A stretch of 64,000 bases of DNA from Nitrospira japonica (GCF_900169565.1 NZ_LT828648.1:2323501-2387500), one strand, 5' to 3'. Counted from the first letter of the stretch, positions 25,783-36,016 are shown. The notes: generated by a model not told the origin, from the letters alone. Numbers and translations: made by a program.

Positions 25783-27339
25783 ATGGAACTCTGGCACAAT
25801 AGGATCCTCGTTCTCGACTTCGGGTCGCAATACACCCAATTGATCGCGCGCCGTATTCGCGAGGCCGAGGTCTACTCTCAAATCCTTCCCTGCACGGTGC
25901 CGCTGGCGACGATTCTGGCCTATCGCCCTCAAGGGATCGTGTTGTCCGGAGGTCCGTCGAGCGTTTACGAGAAGAAGGCGCCGACCGTCCAGAAGGAATT
26001 GTTCGACCAGGGCATTCCCATCCTCGGCATTTGTTACGGCATGCAGCTGGTCACGCACCTGTCCGGCGGCGAAGTCGCCCGGTCCAAGCACCGGGAGTTC
26101 GGCCGCGCCGATTTGATGATCGACGACCCGGGCGGGCTGTTCCGCGGCATCGGCGGGGACGGGGCGACGACGGTGTGGATGTCCCACGGCGATCGCATCG
26201 AGCGGATGCCGCCCGGCTTCCGGTCCATCGCCCATACGGACAATTCTCCCATCGCGGCGATGAAGCGCGAAGATGCCACGCGCCGGATCTATTGCCTGCA
26301 GTTTCATCCCGAGGTCGCGCACACGCCCGAAGGGGCAACGCTCCTTCGCAACTTCGTCTACGACATCTGCGGCTGCAAACCGACCTGGACGATGCGGTCT
26401 TATGCGGACAGTGCGGTCGAGGACATCCGGCGGCAGGTCGGCACGTCCCGCGTCATCTGCGCGTTGAGCGGAGGCGTCGATTCGTCGGTGGCGGCCGCGT
26501 TGACGCATCGGGCAATCGGCGACCAGTTGACCTGTATCTTCGTCGACAACGGCCTGCTGAGAACGGGCGAGCGGGACCAAGTCCAGAAGACGTTCGCCTC
26601 GCAGCTGCACCTGGATCTTCGGATTCTCGACCGGACCAAGCCATTTCTGGCCGCGTTGAAGAACGTGACCGATCCGGAGCGAAAGCGGAAGATCATCGGC
26701 CGGTTGTTCATCAAGAGTTTCGAGGCGGAATCCAAGAAGCTGAAGAACATCAAATATCTGGTACAGGGGACGCTGTACCCGGACGTAATCGAGAGCGTCA
26801 GCTTCAAGGGACCGTCCGCGACCATCAAGACTCATCACAACGTCGGCGGCCTGCCCGCGCGCATGCGCCTGAAGTTGATCGAACCGCTGCGCGAACTCTT
26901 CAAGGACGAAGTGCGGGTGCTGGGAAAAGAACTGGGTCTGCCGGACGAGATTATCTGGCGGCAGCCGTTCCCCGGTCCCGGTCTCGCGATCCGGATTCTG
27001 GGATCGGTGACGAAAGAGCGGTTGATGATTCTGCGAGGGGCGGAAACCATCGTCGATCAGGAAATCAGGAGCGCCGGACTCTACCGCGAAATCTGGCAGG
27101 CCTTCGCGGTGTTGCTGCCCATCCGGACGGTCGGCGTCATGGGCGACCAGCGGACTTACGAACATGTCGTGGCGATCCGCGCCGTCACCAGTCTCGACGG
27201 GATGACAGCCGATTGGGCGAAGATTCCGAACGAGGTGCTGGGCCGCATGTCGAACCGCATCATCAACGAAGTGAAGGGCGTGAACCGGGTCGTCTACGAC
27301 ATCAGCTCGAAACCTCCCAGCACCATAGAATGGGAGTAA
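25783..27339 (+). CDS. guaA: GMP synthase (glutamine-hydrolysing)
   Basis: 518 residues, normal for GuaA. It aminates XMP to GMP using glutamine and ATP. The N-terminal class I amidotransferase has the nucleophile elbow GICYGMQ (Cys near 85) and the His-Glu pair in [10 protein letters not shown]. The ATP pyrophosphatase domain has the PP-loop [12 protein letters not shown] (about 229-240). The dimerisation domain ends with the usual [11 protein letters not shown]. All key residues are present. Confidence 0.97.
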   Translation: MELWHNRILVLDFGSQYTQLIARRIREAEVYSQILPCTVPLATILAYRPQGIVLSGGPSSVYEKKAPTVQKELFDQGIPILGICYGMQLVTHLSGGEVARSKHREFGRADLMIDDPGGLFRGIGGDGATTVWMSHGDRIERMPPGFRSIAHTDNSPIAAMKREDATRRIYCLQFHPEVAHTPEGATLLRNFVYDICGCKPTWTMRSYADSAVEDIRRQVGTSRVICALSGGVDSSVAAALTHRAIGDQLTCIFVDNGLLRTGERDQVQKTFASQLHLDLRILDRTKPFLAALKNVTDPERKRKIIGRLFIKSFEAESKKLKNIKYLVQGTLYPDVIESVSFKGPSATIKTHHNVGGLPARMRLKLIEPLRELFKDEVRVLGKELGLPDEIIWRQPFPGPGLAIRILGSVTKERLMILRGAETIVDQEIRSAGLYREIWQAFAVLLPIRTVGVMGDQRTYEHVVAIRAVTSLDGMTADWAKIPNEVLGRMSNRIINEVKGVNRVVYDISSKPPSTIEWE

Positions 27340-27340
27340 C

Positions 27341-27420
27341 GTGAATCGTGAAGCGTCGCTCGTGAAGCGTGAAGCACAATCGTCGTCGATCCTGCGAACG
27401 ACGAGATGCGAGATACGCTT
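27341..27420. repeat. Short tandem/inverted CGTGAAGC repeats
   Basis: CGTGAA-TCGTGAAGCG, then CTCGTGAAGCGTGAAGC, give four or five near-copies of CGTGAAG within 27341-27375. An inverted copy, CGCTTCAC, lies at about 27415-27422. The array fills the gap between guaA and the pseudouridine synthase gene. Its role is unknown. Confidence 0.5.
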
Positions 27421-27437
27421 CACAAAGAAGAAGTAAA

Positions 27438-28274
27438 ATGGAAGTCCGTCTACAAAAACTCATCGCGGGAACCGGTCTCGCCTCCCGTAGGAAATCTGAG
27501 GCATTGATCTCGGCCGGCCGGGTGACCGTCAACGGCAAGGTCGTCACGGAACTCGGCACGAAAGTCGATCCCGGCCGCGACCACGTCAAGGTGGACGGCA
27601 AGCATCTCAGCGCGGCGCAACCGTTCGTCTATCTGCTGCTGCACAAACCCAAGAACGTCATGTCCACGCTGGACGATCCGGGCGGCCGGACGACGGTGAA
27701 GGATTACCTGCACGGAGTCTCGGTGCGGGTGTTTCCGGTCGGACGTCTGGATTTCGACAGCGAAGGGTTGATGCTCCTGACCAACAACGGCGATCTGTCG
27801 CAGGCTTTACTGCACCCCCGGTATCACGTGCCGAAGACCTATCTCATCAAGATCAAAGGGGTGGCGACGGACGACGAGATTGTCCAGTTGGAGCGCGGCG
27901 TGAAGCTCGAAGACGGCATGACCAGTCCGGCGATCGTCAAAAAAATCAAGAAAGCCGAACAGAACTCCTGGCTGGAGGTCACGATTCGAGAGGGGCGTAA
28001 ACATCAAGTCAGGCGGATGCTGGAGACGGTCGGCCATCGGGTGATCAAACTCATGCGGGTGAAAATGGGGCCGCTCGCGCTGGGCGATCTCGCGCCGGGC
28101 GAATTCCGATTCCTCACCGACCGTGAAGCGAACGCGCTTCGCGAGTTGGTCGAGAGGCGGCTGACGTCGGATGACGGGCAGGAATCTCCGACGCGTCCGC
28201 GCCAGAGACCGGCGAAACGTGAAGGCTGGGCGCGTTCGAGCAGAGGGAAGAAGAGTCGCGGCCGGGCGGCATGA
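27438..28274 (+). CDS. RsuA/RluB-family pseudouridine synthase
   Basis: 278 residues from the ATG at 27438 (GAAGAAG upstream). An N-terminal S4 RNA-binding domain (RLQKLIAGTGLASRRKSEALI) is followed by the catalytic domain. The catalytic aspartate lies in VGRLDFDSEGLMLLTN, and VTIREGRKHQVRRML is also typical. It is most like RluB (23S rRNA Psi2605), but RsuA or RluF specificity cannot be excluded. The C-terminal 45 residues are Arg/Lys-rich and likely bind rRNA. It may be co-expressed with aspS downstream. Confidence 0.88.
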   Translation: MEVRLQKLIAGTGLASRRKSEALISAGRVTVNGKVVTELGTKVDPGRDHVKVDGKHLSAAQPFVYLLLHKPKNVMSTLDDPGGRTTVKDYLHGVSVRVFPVGRLDFDSEGLMLLTNNGDLSQALLHPRYHVPKTYLIKIKGVATDDEIVQLERGVKLEDGMTSPAIVKKIKKAEQNSWLEVTIREGRKHQVRRMLETVGHRVIKLMRVKMGPLALGDLAPGEFRFLTDREANALRELVERRLTSDDGQESPTRPRQRPAKREGWARSSRGKKSRGRAA

Positions 28275-28352
28275 GCTTCGATGTCTTGAGGACGATCAAA
28301 GAGGTTCTCCTGTAGAGGCCTTTCATCGTCCGATGAGGAAGGTGAGCGTGAC

Positions 28353-30116
28353 ATGAAAATCCGGACGCATCGTTGCGGTGAACTGAACGGTTCCCACGTG
28401 GGGCAGTCGGTCGTCTTGAACGGCTGGGTCCAGCGGCGCCGGGATCATGGCACCGTCATGTTCATCGACTTGCGCGACCGCACCGGCATCACGCAGGTGG
28501 TGTTCAACGCCGAGCGCAACGAAGCGGTCCACAAATCCGCCCATACGCTACGCAGCGAATGCGTGGTTTCGGTGACCGGCCAGGTGATGGCCAGACCGGC
28601 GGAATCAAAGAATCCCAACCTGCCGACCGGCGACGTGGAAGTCTTCGTCGACGCCGTCGAGATCCTGAACGAGGCGAAGACCCCGCCGTTCCTCATCGAA
28701 GACGATGCCGACGTCACGGAATCGATCCGGCTCAAGTACCGATACCTGGATTTGCGCCGGCCGAAAATGCAGCGGCTGTTGAGCCTCCGCCACGGTATCG
28801 CGCAGGCGGTGAGGGCATTCCTGAACGCCGAATCGTTCCTCGAAGTCGAGACGCCCATTCTCACCAAGAGTACGCCGGAAGGGGCTCGGGACTACCTGGT
28901 GCCCAGCCGGGTCAACGCGGGACAGTTCTTCGCCCTGCCGCAATCGCCGCAGCTGTTCAAGCAGGTATTGATGGCAAGCGGCGTGGACCGCTACTACCAG
29001 ATTGCCCGATGTTTCCGGGACGAGGATCTCCGCAACGACCGCCAGCCGGAGTTCACGCAGATCGACGTGGAGATGTCATTTGTCGATCGCGAACAGGTCA
29101 TGAGCCTGATGGAGCGCATGATCGTCTCGGTGTTCCAGGAGGCGGGCGGCGTGCGGCTCCCCGCGCCTTTCCCGCGCATGACCTATGCCGAGGCCGTGGG
29201 GCGGTACGGCTCCGACAAGCCCGATCTCCGGTTCGACATGCCGCTTCATGACGTGACGGCGTTCGGCGCGGCCAGCGAGTTCAAAGTGTTCAAAGAGGCG
29301 GCGACGAAGGGCGGGATCGTCAAGGCGCTGATCGTCGCGGGCGGCGCGACCATGCCCAGGAGCCGCATCGACGCGCTGGGTGAGATGGCCAAGAGCTTCG
29401 GCGCGAAGGGCCTGGCCTGGCTGAAGATCACCGCCGAAGGCCAGCTGGAATCCGTGATCGCCAAGTTTCTCGACGCCCGCGCGTTTGCAGCGGCGCTGCC
29501 TGAGGCCAAGCCGGGCGACCTGATCCTGTTCGGCGCCGACAAACCCGCGATCGTCCATGACGTCCTCGGGCGCATCCGGCTCGTGTTGGGCGAAGAATTG
29601 GGATTGATCGACAAGGCCGCCTGGAAGCCGCTGTGGGTGACGGAATTCCCTCTGCTCGACTATTCGCCGGAAGAAAAACGGTACATCTTCATGCACAACC
29701 CGTTCGCCGCGCCGATGGACGAGGACGTGCCATTGTTGGATACCGAGCCGCTGAAAGTCCGGGCCAAGGCCTACGACATGGTGCTCAACGGCAACGAGAT
29801 CGGCGGCGGCAGCATCCGCAACCACCGCAGTGAAGTGCAGTTACGGATTCTGGATCTGCTGGGCATCGGCAAGGAACAGGCTCAGGCGAAGTTCGGGTTT
29901 CTGCTCGAAGCGCTCGACTACGGCGCGCCGCCGCACGGCGGGATCGCCTTCGGTCTGGACCGGCTCATCATGCTGCTGGGCGCGGCCGAGTCGATCCGCG
30001 ACGTCATCGCGTTTCCCAAAACGCAGCGCGCTCAGTGCCCGTTGACCGACGCGCCGTCGCCGGTCAGCGCCGAGCAGCTGAAAGAACTGCGGATCAAGCT
30101 TGATCTCGTGGAATAA
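28353..30116 (+). CDS. aspS: Aspartyl-tRNA synthetase
   Basis: 587 residues, the bacterial-type length. The N-terminal OB fold ([26 protein letters not shown], in part [10 protein letters not shown]) binds the anticodon. Class II motif 2 is [19 protein letters not shown] and motif 3 is [14 protein letters not shown]. The bacterial GAD insertion lies between about 290 and 410. It charges tRNA-Asp; whether it also misacylates tRNA-Asn cannot be decided without knowing if asnS is present. aroC follows after 33 bases. Confidence 0.97.
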   Translation: MKIRTHRCGELNGSHVGQSVVLNGWVQRRRDHGTVMFIDLRDRTGITQVVFNAERNEAVHKSAHTLRSECVVSVTGQVMARPAESKNPNLPTGDVEVFVDAVEILNEAKTPPFLIEDDADVTESIRLKYRYLDLRRPKMQRLLSLRHGIAQAVRAFLNAESFLEVETPILTKSTPEGARDYLVPSRVNAGQFFALPQSPQLFKQVLMASGVDRYYQIARCFRDEDLRNDRQPEFTQIDVEMSFVDREQVMSLMERMIVSVFQEAGGVRLPAPFPRMTYAEAVGRYGSDKPDLRFDMPLHDVTAFGAASEFKVFKEAATKGGIVKALIVAGGATMPRSRIDALGEMAKSFGAKGLAWLKITAEGQLESVIAKFLDARAFAAALPEAKPGDLILFGADKPAIVHDVLGRIRLVLGEELGLIDKAAWKPLWVTEFPLLDYSPEEKRYIFMHNPFAAPMDEDVPLLDTEPLKVRAKAYDMVLNGNEIGGGSIRNHRSEVQLRILDLLGIGKEQAQAKFGFLLEALDYGAPPHGGIAFGLDRLIMLLGAAESIRDVIAFPKTQRAQCPLTDAPSPVSAEQLKELRIKLDLVE

Positions 30117-30149
30117 CTCCTCTCCTGTCAGCAAGGAGCGCCTCAACCG

Positions 30150-31313
30150 ATGGCCGCCAACACGTTCGGTCGTCTCTTTACCGTGACTTCGTTCGGCGAA
30201 AGCCACGGGCCTGCGATCGGCTGCGTCGTGGACGGGTGCCCCCCCGGGCTGGTGCTCACCACCGAAGACATTCAAAAGGATCTCGACCGGCGCAAACCCG
30301 GTACGTCCCGACACGTGACGCAACGGCAGGAGACCGATGCCGTCGAAATTCTCTCCGGCGTCTTCGAAGGAAAGACGACCGGCACGCCGATCGCGTTGTT
30401 GATCCGAAACCAGGATGCCCGCAGCAGGGACTACGGCAACCTCATCGACACCTTCCGTCCCGGCCATGCCGACTATACCTATTGGCAGAAGTACGGCATC
30501 CGCGATCATCGCGGCGGGGGACGCGCGTCGGCGAGGGAAACGGCGGTTCGTGTGGCCGCCGCCGCGATCGCGAGAAAATGGCTCAACGAAAAGTACGGTG
30601 TCGTCATCCGCGGATATCTGAGTCAGCTCGGGCCGCTCCCTATTCCGTTCAAGAATTGGGAGGAGGTGGGAGCCAACGCATTCTTCGCGGCGGATCCCGG
30701 CATCGTGGACCAGCTCGAAGCCTTCATGGACGAGCTGCGCAAGTCCGGCGATTCCGTCGGCGCGCGAATCACCACCGTGGCCGAACATGTCCCGGTCGGT
30801 TGGGGCGGGCCGGTCTATGCGAAATTGGACGCCGATCTCGCTGCGGCGATGATGAGCATCAACGCGGTCAAGGCCGTCGAGATCGGGGCAGGGTTCGCCT
30901 CGGTCGCCCAGCGTGGATCGGAGCACGGCGACGAGCTGACGCCCGAAGGCTTCGCCTCCAACCATGCCGGAGGAATTCTGGGGGGCATTTCGACCGGCCA
31001 GGACATCGTGGTCAGCATCGGGATCAAGCCCACGTCGAGCATCAGACTGCCCCGCCGCTCCATCGACAAGCAGGGCAACGCGGTGACGGTCGAGACCAAC
31101 GGGCGCCACGATCCCTGCGTCGGCCTCCGCGCGACGCCGGTCGCCGAAGCGATGCTCGCATTGGTCTTGATGGATCATGCGTTGCTGCAGCGCGCGCAGA
31201 ATGCCGACGTTCGCACCGCCACCCCGAAGATCGCGGGATCGATCGGCCGTTCCCGCCAGCCGGTCCGTCCGTCCTCAGCATCAAAAGTCGATCCGGAACC
31301 CCACGAGGCGTAG
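30150..31313 (+). CDS. aroC: Chorismate synthase
   Basis: 387 residues. It removes phosphate from EPSP to make chorismate, the end of the shikimate pathway, using reduced FMN as catalyst. The family signatures are present: [20 protein letters not shown] (in part [11 protein letters not shown]), [20 protein letters not shown] and [14 protein letters not shown]. Start ATG follows AAGGAGCGCC. The C-terminal 25 residues (Arg/Ser-rich) extend a little beyond the usual end. The ABC ATPase gene begins 14 bases after the stop. Confidence 0.96.
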   Translation: MAANTFGRLFTVTSFGESHGPAIGCVVDGCPPGLVLTTEDIQKDLDRRKPGTSRHVTQRQETDAVEILSGVFEGKTTGTPIALLIRNQDARSRDYGNLIDTFRPGHADYTYWQKYGIRDHRGGGRASARETAVRVAAAAIARKWLNEKYGVVIRGYLSQLGPLPIPFKNWEEVGANAFFAADPGIVDQLEAFMDELRKSGDSVGARITTVAEHVPVGWGGPVYAKLDADLAAAMMSINAVKAVEIGAGFASVAQRGSEHGDELTPEGFASNHAGGILGGISTGQDIVVSIGIKPTSSIRLPRRSIDKQGNAVTVETNGRHDPCVGLRATPVAEAMLALVLMDHALLQRAQNADVRTATPKIAGSIGRSRQPVRPSSASKVDPEPHEA

Positions 31314-31327
31314 TTGGTACATTCCCG

Positions 31328-32128
31328 ATGTCTTTCGCCGACGACGGGATCATCCTCGACATCCGCAACGCGACCGTCTATCGCGGCGACACCTGCGTCT
31401 TCGACGATCTCTCCTTCTCGCTGGAGGAGGACCATCACACGGCCATCCTCGGGCCGAACGGCGCCGGCAAATCCACCATCCTCAAGCTCCTGGCCGGCGA
31501 AGTACATCCGGTCGCGGACGACCGTATGTCGATCCGCGTATTCGGAGAAGCTCAATGGAGCGTATGGGACGTGCGCAAGCGGCTCGGCATGGTCTCGCAC
31601 GATCTCCAACACCGGTACCTGGACGAGGTGACGGGCATGAAAGTCGTCCTATCCGGTTTTTATGCCAGCATCGGTATTTATGAGCGGCAGGACTTCAACT
31701 ACGGCCAGCTTGCGCGGGCCGACGAGATTCTCGCGGATCTGGGCGCGCAGGGACTCAGGGACAAGCCGTTCGGCCAGATGTCCACGGGAGAGCAGCGCCG
31801 CTGTCTACTCGGCCGGGCGCTGGTCCATGATCCGCCCGCGCTCGTACTGGACGAGCCAACCAGCGGCCTTGATTTGACGGCCACGTTTCACTATCTGGAT
31901 CTCATCCGGCAGCACATGCAGCATGGCAAAACCGTGTTGCTCGTCACGCACCATATCCATGAAATCCCGCCGGAGATCAAACGGGTCGTGCTGCTGAAGC
32001 GGGGCAAGATTCTTCAGGATGGAGAAAAGCGCGACGTGCTGACAAACGCGAATTTATCGGAACTCTTCGATTGTCCCGTGACACTCGCCCAGGCCAACGG
32101 CTGGTACCAGGCTTTCCCAGGACGCTGA
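31328..32128 (+). CDS. ABC transporter-type ATPase (ModF/YlmA-like)
   Basis: 266 residues; the ATG at 31328 opens the domain. Walker A is GPNGAGKST (about 43-51), the signature is MSTGEQRR in place of LSGGQ, Walker B is ALVLDEPTSGLD and the H-loop is VTHHIHE. No permease gene is adjacent. The pattern matches stand-alone or molybdate-type ATPases such as ModF and YlmA rather than a classical importer subunit. Probable role is either energising an unlinked transporter or a cytoplasmic ATPase function. A longer open frame in the same phase runs back through aroC but is not coding there. Confidence 0.85.
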   Translation: MSFADDGIILDIRNATVYRGDTCVFDDLSFSLEEDHHTAILGPNGAGKSTILKLLAGEVHPVADDRMSIRVFGEAQWSVWDVRKRLGMVSHDLQHRYLDEVTGMKVVLSGFYASIGIYERQDFNYGQLARADEILADLGAQGLRDKPFGQMSTGEQRRCLLGRALVHDPPALVLDEPTSGLDLTATFHYLDLIRQHMQHGKTVLLVTHHIHEIPPEIKRVVLLKRGKILQDGEKRDVLTNANLSELFDCPVTLAQANGWYQAFPGR

Positions 32129-32161
32129 AACGACCTGTCAGCGTCGCTCTGTCGTTCAGCG
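32123..32161 (+). terminator. Stem-loop overlapping the ABC ATPase stop codon
   Basis: CGCTGAAACGAC (32123-32134) pairs with GTCGTTCAGCG (32151-32161), 11 bp with one bulge. It includes the stop codon and lies between convergent genes. There is no T-run. A second GCGGCC/GGCCGC stem lies at 32206-32227. Confidence 0.5.
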
Positions 32162-32289
32162 GCTCAACGTAGGATGTTCAGTACGATTCGCCCGCTTCTC
32201 TCGCTGCGGCCTTGCCGAGCAGGCCGCTTGAACGTTCTGGCGAGAGCACATGGTCGCAGCCCTGAGGACGAGGTCGACTGTCCCCTTGT

Positions 32290-33300
32290 TTAGCCGCCGC
32301 CGAGTACGACGTGGAAGGTGAGGTCGGCATCGATGCGGCGGACTTTGACCGCCACACGCTGGCCCGGCGTCGTCCGCTCGATCAGATAATTCTTCAACTG
32401 GGCCGCGTCCAGAATGTCCGTGTCCTCGATCGCCAGCAGCAGATCATGTTTCTGAATGCCGGCGGATTTGGCCGGTTCGCCCACGTCCTTGACGGCGATT
32501 CGCCATTTGGTGCCGTCCTTCACGGTCGTCATGTGAATGCCGAGCTTCGAGAACGCCAGGGGTTTCCCGCTCAGCGCGGCGTTGACCATGCGTTCCGCCA
32601 GCGTCGTCGGAATGGCGAAGGCCAACCGGCTGCAATGCCCCTGAAGCTCGTCTTTCTCCGTCTGAATGATGGCATGCATGACTCCCACGACTTCGCCCGC
32701 GCCGTTGAAGAGTGCGCCGCCGGAGTTGCCGCTGCAGACGGACAGGTCGGCTTGCAGGAGGCGGGTATCGACTGTCTGGAGGAACGTGTTGGCATTGCCG
32801 ATCCGTCCGAACGCCATCGTCGGGCCCCAGCCCAGCGGATAGCCGATGGTAAATACCTCCGTGCCGGAACCGGCCTCACTCGCGGCGAAGGAAGCCGAGG
32901 TGGTCACTGTCGGCCGGTCCTTTTCGTTCAGTCGATAGACGACGACGTCCAGATAGGCGCTGTCGCCGACCAATTGGGCGACGAGTTCATGGAGGTCGCT
33001 CGTCAGCACATGAATGATCTTGGCGACGGTCGGCCCCGATGGACTGTTCTTCTCGACGGCATGACGGGCCGTGACGATGTAGCCGTCGCGCAGATGGAAG
33101 CCGGTGCCACGGACGGAGATTCGACCGGGTTTCTCCGGGGTACGGGGATCCTGCGTATCTTCCAACACGCCGACGGTGGCTCGCTTGGCCTGTTCAAGGA
33201 TCGCTGCCTGGTCCGATGAACCGGCCGATGATGGAGCAGGCAATAGGGTCATCCAGGCCAGCACGAGACAGACCGCTGCTTGCAGACGCCACAACCTCAC
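32290..33300 (-). CDS. Secreted trypsin-like serine protease with PDZ domain
   Basis: 336 residues with a GTG start at 33300 and GGAGGGAG upstream. Signal peptide about 1-26. The DegP-like catalytic domain shows His in IVTARHAVE, Asp in SAYLDVVVY and Ser in SVCSGNSGGALF. A C-terminal PDZ domain (KSAGIQKHDLLLAIEDTDILDAAQL in part: GIQKHDLLLAIED) would recognise C-termini of misfolded substrates. It is shorter than DegP, with one PDZ domain as in DegS. Likely a periplasmic quality-control protease. Confidence 0.88.
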   Translation of the reverse strand: MRLWRLQAAVCLVLAWMTLLPAPSSAGSSDQAAILEQAKRATVGVLEDTQDPRTPEKPGRISVRGTGFHLRDGYIVTARHAVEKNSPSGPTVAKIIHVLTSDLHELVAQLVGDSAYLDVVVYRLNEKDRPTVTTSASFAASEAGSGTEVFTIGYPLGWGPTMAFGRIGNANTFLQTVDTRLLQADLSVCSGNSGGALFNGAGEVVGVMHAIIQTEKDELQGHCSRLAFAIPTTLAERMVNAALSGKPLAFSKLGIHMTTVKDGTKWRIAVKDVGEPAKSAGIQKHDLLLAIEDTDILDAAQLKNYLIERTTPGQRVAVKVRRIDADLTFHVVLGGG

Positions 33301-33364
33301 GTGAATCTCCCTCCTTGAACCTATGCATTCGCGCGCGTGTCTGCGCGTGTGCCAGGTGACATCG

Positions 33365-33820
33365 CTATTTTTTCCGGAATCCGAAAAACACTCCGGCGGC
33401 GCCGGCGCCGGCAGACGGCAGATATCCGGACAGGGTTTGTCTCAATCCCTGCGCCCCTTGGTGGATGGACGCCGCGGCCTGACCGACCTGGGTTTCCACG
33501 GAACCCCAGTCCAAATCGATCCAGCCGGTGTTTTTCAAGAGAGTGACGGCGGCGAGGATGCCGCCGGCGACCAATGCCGCGAACCTCAGGAATCGCCGGA
33601 ACGCCCAGCCGATGAAATAGCCGCCGAGGTAGCTGCCTCCGAAGCGGGCGGCGTCAGGCGAGGAAAAGCTCGTGACCCAGGCGACCAGTGCGGCGACGGT
33701 GGCGACGGACACCGCGACGAACGACTTGGCCGTCCACGGTCCATCCGCGACCAGCGTTTCGAAGAATCCCCGCGGCGCAGGCGAGGCTCCTTCCGCGTCG
33801 TCGTCCAGCGGTTCCTTCAC
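33365..33820 (-). CDS. FUN14-family membrane protein
   Basis: 151 residues with a GTG start. Two or three hydrophobic helices and the FUN14-type core GGSYLGGYFIGWAFRRF followed by GGILAAVTLLKNTGWIDLDW. FUN14 proteins are small membrane proteins; the eukaryotic relative FUNDC1 acts in mitophagy, but the bacterial function is unknown. Its start overlaps the stop of the zinc-peptidase gene (GTGA), so the two are translationally coupled. Confidence 0.8.
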   Translation of the reverse strand: MKEPLDDDAEGASPAPRGFFETLVADGPWTAKSFVAVSVATVAALVAWVTSFSSPDAARFGGSYLGGYFIGWAFRRFLRFAALVAGGILAAVTLLKNTGWIDLDWGSVETQVGQAAASIHQGAQGLRQTLSGYLPSAGAGAAGVFFGFRKK

Positions 33821-34686
33821 AGGTTCTTACCGGCAAACGTGTCGCACGCCCGTGGATCTCCCGATTCCAGCCCTCGCCGGAGCCAGGTCATCCGCTGTTC
33901 CGACGAGCCGTGGGTCCAGCTCTCCGGACGGACGTGGCCGTGGGACGTTCTCTGCAGTTGATCGTCTCCGATCGCCCCGGCGGCGCGCAGACCTTCTTCG
34001 AAGTCCCCAGGCTCGATGAGGTTGCGTTCCCTATTGGCGTGATGGCCCCAAACACCCGCAAAACAATCGGCCTGAAGCTCCATCCGCACGGACAGGGCAT
34101 TGCCCTCGGTTTCCGAGGCCTGCCGCTGCAGCCTGGTGACCCGCTCGGCCGTGCCCAGGAGGTTTTGCACGTGATGGCCGACTTCGTGGGCGATCACGTA
34201 AGCTTGGGCGAAATCCCCCGGCGCGCCGAGCCGCTGGGACAGTTCGTTGAAAAATGACAAGTCCAGATAGACCTTGCGATCGCCGGGACAGTAGAAGGGA
34301 CCAACGGCGGACGAAGCGGTACCGCAGGCGGACTGCACGGCGCCGGTGAACAGCACCAGGCGCGGATCTTCATAAGAGCGTCCGAGCGCGGGCAACAGTT
34401 GCCCCCAGGTCCGTTCGGTGTCCGCCAGCACGACGGACGCGAATTTTCCCAGTTCGTCGGAGGGAGGTCCCGTCGGCCCTGTCTCCTGGGAGGATTCCGG
34501 CGACATGTTCTGAATCCCGCCGAGCATTTCCAAGAGGGCGAGGGGATTCGTGCCGGTAAAGTAACTGACCGCCAATACGAGGACGATGCCGCCCAGTCCG
34601 AGACCACCGACGCCGCCGATACGCGCCGGTCCCATTCCGCGACGGTCTTCGACGTTCTGGCTATCCTGTTGCCCTTCCCAGCGCAT
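33817..34686 (-). CDS. Putative neutral zinc metallopeptidase (YpfJ family)
   Basis: 289 residues. An N-terminal membrane anchor (GLGGIVLVLAVSYFTG, about 29-44) places the catalytic domain in the periplasm. The zinc motif is HEVGHH in YVIAHEVGHHVQNLLG, and the third ligand probably lies in ELQADCFAGVW. FYCPGDRKVYLDLSFF and SSEQRMTWLRRGLESGD are family hallmarks. Proteolytic substrates are unknown. GGAGG precedes the ATG. Coupled to the FUN14 gene, which is rare enough to suggest a joint membrane role. Confidence 0.88.
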   Translation of the reverse strand: MRWEGQQDSQNVEDRRGMGPARIGGVGGLGLGGIVLVLAVSYFTGTNPLALLEMLGGIQNMSPESSQETGPTGPPSDELGKFASVVLADTERTWGQLLPALGRSYEDPRLVLFTGAVQSACGTASSAVGPFYCPGDRKVYLDLSFFNELSQRLGAPGDFAQAYVIAHEVGHHVQNLLGTAERVTRLQRQASETEGNALSVRMELQADCFAGVWGHHANRERNLIEPGDFEEGLRAAGAIGDDQLQRTSHGHVRPESWTHGSSEQRMTWLRRGLESGDPRACDTFAGKNL

Positions 34687-34771
34687 GGGCCTCCGACCGG
34701 GTTAGGCTGCCATGGAAGCACATCTGATGGGAAAGGATCAACACCCGGCCGGGCCGGCGCCGGCCCGTATA

Positions 34772-34800
34772 TTGTCAAGGTATGCCGCAGCGACTATACT
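34772..34800 (+). promoter_or_regulatory. Sigma-70-like promoter for the DUF3015 gene
   Basis: TTGTCA (34772-34777) and TATACT (34795-34800) are separated by exactly 17 bases, each 5 of 6 to consensus. Transcription from near 34806 leaves a 44-base leader ending in AAGGAGGTGG before the ATG. Confidence 0.65.
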
Positions 34801-34849
34801 GCCCACGTTGCGAGTGAGATCTGAGATGGTTGTATCAAGGAGGTGGAAC

Positions 34850-35278
34850 ATGGCTGTGCGGAGAACGGAACTCTTGGGGATCGCCGTCGTCGCCTGCGGG
34901 CTCTTCGCCGGCGCTTGTACCGTGACCGAGTCGGTGAAGGGAACCTTGGACAATATCACCGACTTTACGTCCAGCACCACGCCCGGTGCCTGGTCCCAAG
35001 ATGGATTGCTGCGAGCCGAACATCGCCAGATCATTTTTGCCACCTACAACTATGAAAGCGTGAAACGGGATATCGCCAGAGGAGAGGGGGAGCATCTTGC
35101 GTCCCTCGCGACATTGCTGGGAGTGGCCGAGAACCGGAGTCAGGAATTCGGGCTTCTTGCGCAGGCTCGCTATACGGAAGTCGAGTCACCCAAGACGTCG
35201 CCCGAAGAGATGCTGACCTCCATGCGGGCGATCGTGCGCGATCATCCGGAGTTGGTTCTAGTGGCCGACGCGAGGTAG
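34850..35278 (+). CDS. DUF3015-family lipoprotein
   Basis: 142 residues. Signal peptide with a probable lipobox (FAGAC, Cys near 22). The DUF3015 core is recognisable: QIIFATYNYESVKRDIARGEGEHLASLATLLGV, cited in part as RDIARGEGEHLASLATLLG. Family members are envelope proteins of unknown function. The ATG at 34850 is chosen because a strong ribosome site (AAGGAGGTGG) precedes it and a consensus promoter lies upstream; the frame stays open further 5'. It stands alone between divergent and same-strand neighbours. Confidence 0.85.
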   Translation: MAVRRTELLGIAVVACGLFAGACTVTESVKGTLDNITDFTSSTTPGAWSQDGLLRAEHRQIIFATYNYESVKRDIARGEGEHLASLATLLGVAENRSQEFGLLAQARYTEVESPKTSPEEMLTSMRAIVRDHPELVLVADAR

Positions 35279-35385
35279 CGCGGTTCTCGTCGAGCCGCCG
35301 TCTCAGTCAGTCTGCCGAAAGATTCCGGTCCAACCGTACAAGGGCGGATCCGCTCTGTCCCGAATCGTCGTCCCGTCGTGCGCAC

Positions 35386-35997
35386 ATGCCTAAGCAACGT
35401 CTCCCGACCGGTAAGCTGCTCACGCTGGCGTTCCACAAGCCGTACGACGTGCTGCCCTGTTTCACCGATCCGGAAGGAAGACCCACGCTGGCGGATTTCA
35501 TTCACGTTCCCGGAGTCTATGCCGCCGGTCGCCTGGACAAGGATAGTGAGGGGCTCATGCTCCTCACGGCCGACGGCGGACTCGCCCATCGCATTACCGA
35601 TCCGACGGAGAAACTGCCGAAAGTGTATCTGGCCCAGGTCGAACGCATTCCAGACGAGGCGGCGTTGGAGTCGCTACGGCGAGGGGTATGGCTCGGTGAC
35701 AAGCGGACCAGGCCTGCCCAAGTTCGTCTCCTGCCGCAGGCGCCGTCGTTGCCGGAGCGGCCGGTGCCGATCCGCTACAGAAAGAACGTTCCGACCTCAT
35801 GGTTGGAACTGACGCTTCGGGAAGGGATGAATCGGCAGGTCAGGCGCATGACCGCCGCCGCCGGCTATCCGACTTTGAGGCTGATACGGGTCGCGATCGG
35901 CCCGATTACGCTCGACGGCCTGCAGGCCGGGCAGTGGCGGATGCTGTCGCCGGAGGAAGTCGCGGCGATTCGACAACCGGCGACGTCGCCGGCGTGA
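35386..35997 (+). CDS. RluE-type pseudouridine synthase
   Basis: 203 residues. A catalytic domain of the RsuA/RluB/E/F group without an S4 domain, as in RluE (23S rRNA Psi2457). The catalytic Asp is in AAGRLDKDSEGLMLLT, and LTLREGMNRQVRRMTAAAGYP is diagnostic. LAFHKPYDVLPCFTD matches the family N-terminus. This is the second such synthase in the window, distinct from the S4-bearing one at 27438. The convergent hydrolase gene begins 20 bases after its stop. Confidence 0.88.
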   Translation: MPKQRLPTGKLLTLAFHKPYDVLPCFTDPEGRPTLADFIHVPGVYAAGRLDKDSEGLMLLTADGGLAHRITDPTEKLPKVYLAQVERIPDEAALESLRRGVWLGDKRTRPAQVRLLPQAPSLPERPVPIRYRKNVPTSWLELTLREGMNRQVRRMTAAAGYPTLRLIRVAIGPITLDGLQAGQWRMLSPEEVAAIRQPATSPA

Positions 35998-36016
35998 CCG
36001 AAACCGGGACGATTCC

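Noticed and set aside
26031..27344. 437-codon plus-strand frame inside guaA
   Set aside because: Alternative frame of guaA with Arg-rich, low-structure sequence.
25777..27423. 548-codon minus-strand frame opposite guaA
   Set aside because: Antisense to a canonical guaA with all motifs; no recognisable domain.
30236..31327. N-terminal extension of the ABC ATPase frame through aroC
   Set aside because: The extension is an alternative frame of aroC; the ATPase domain begins at the ATG at 31328.
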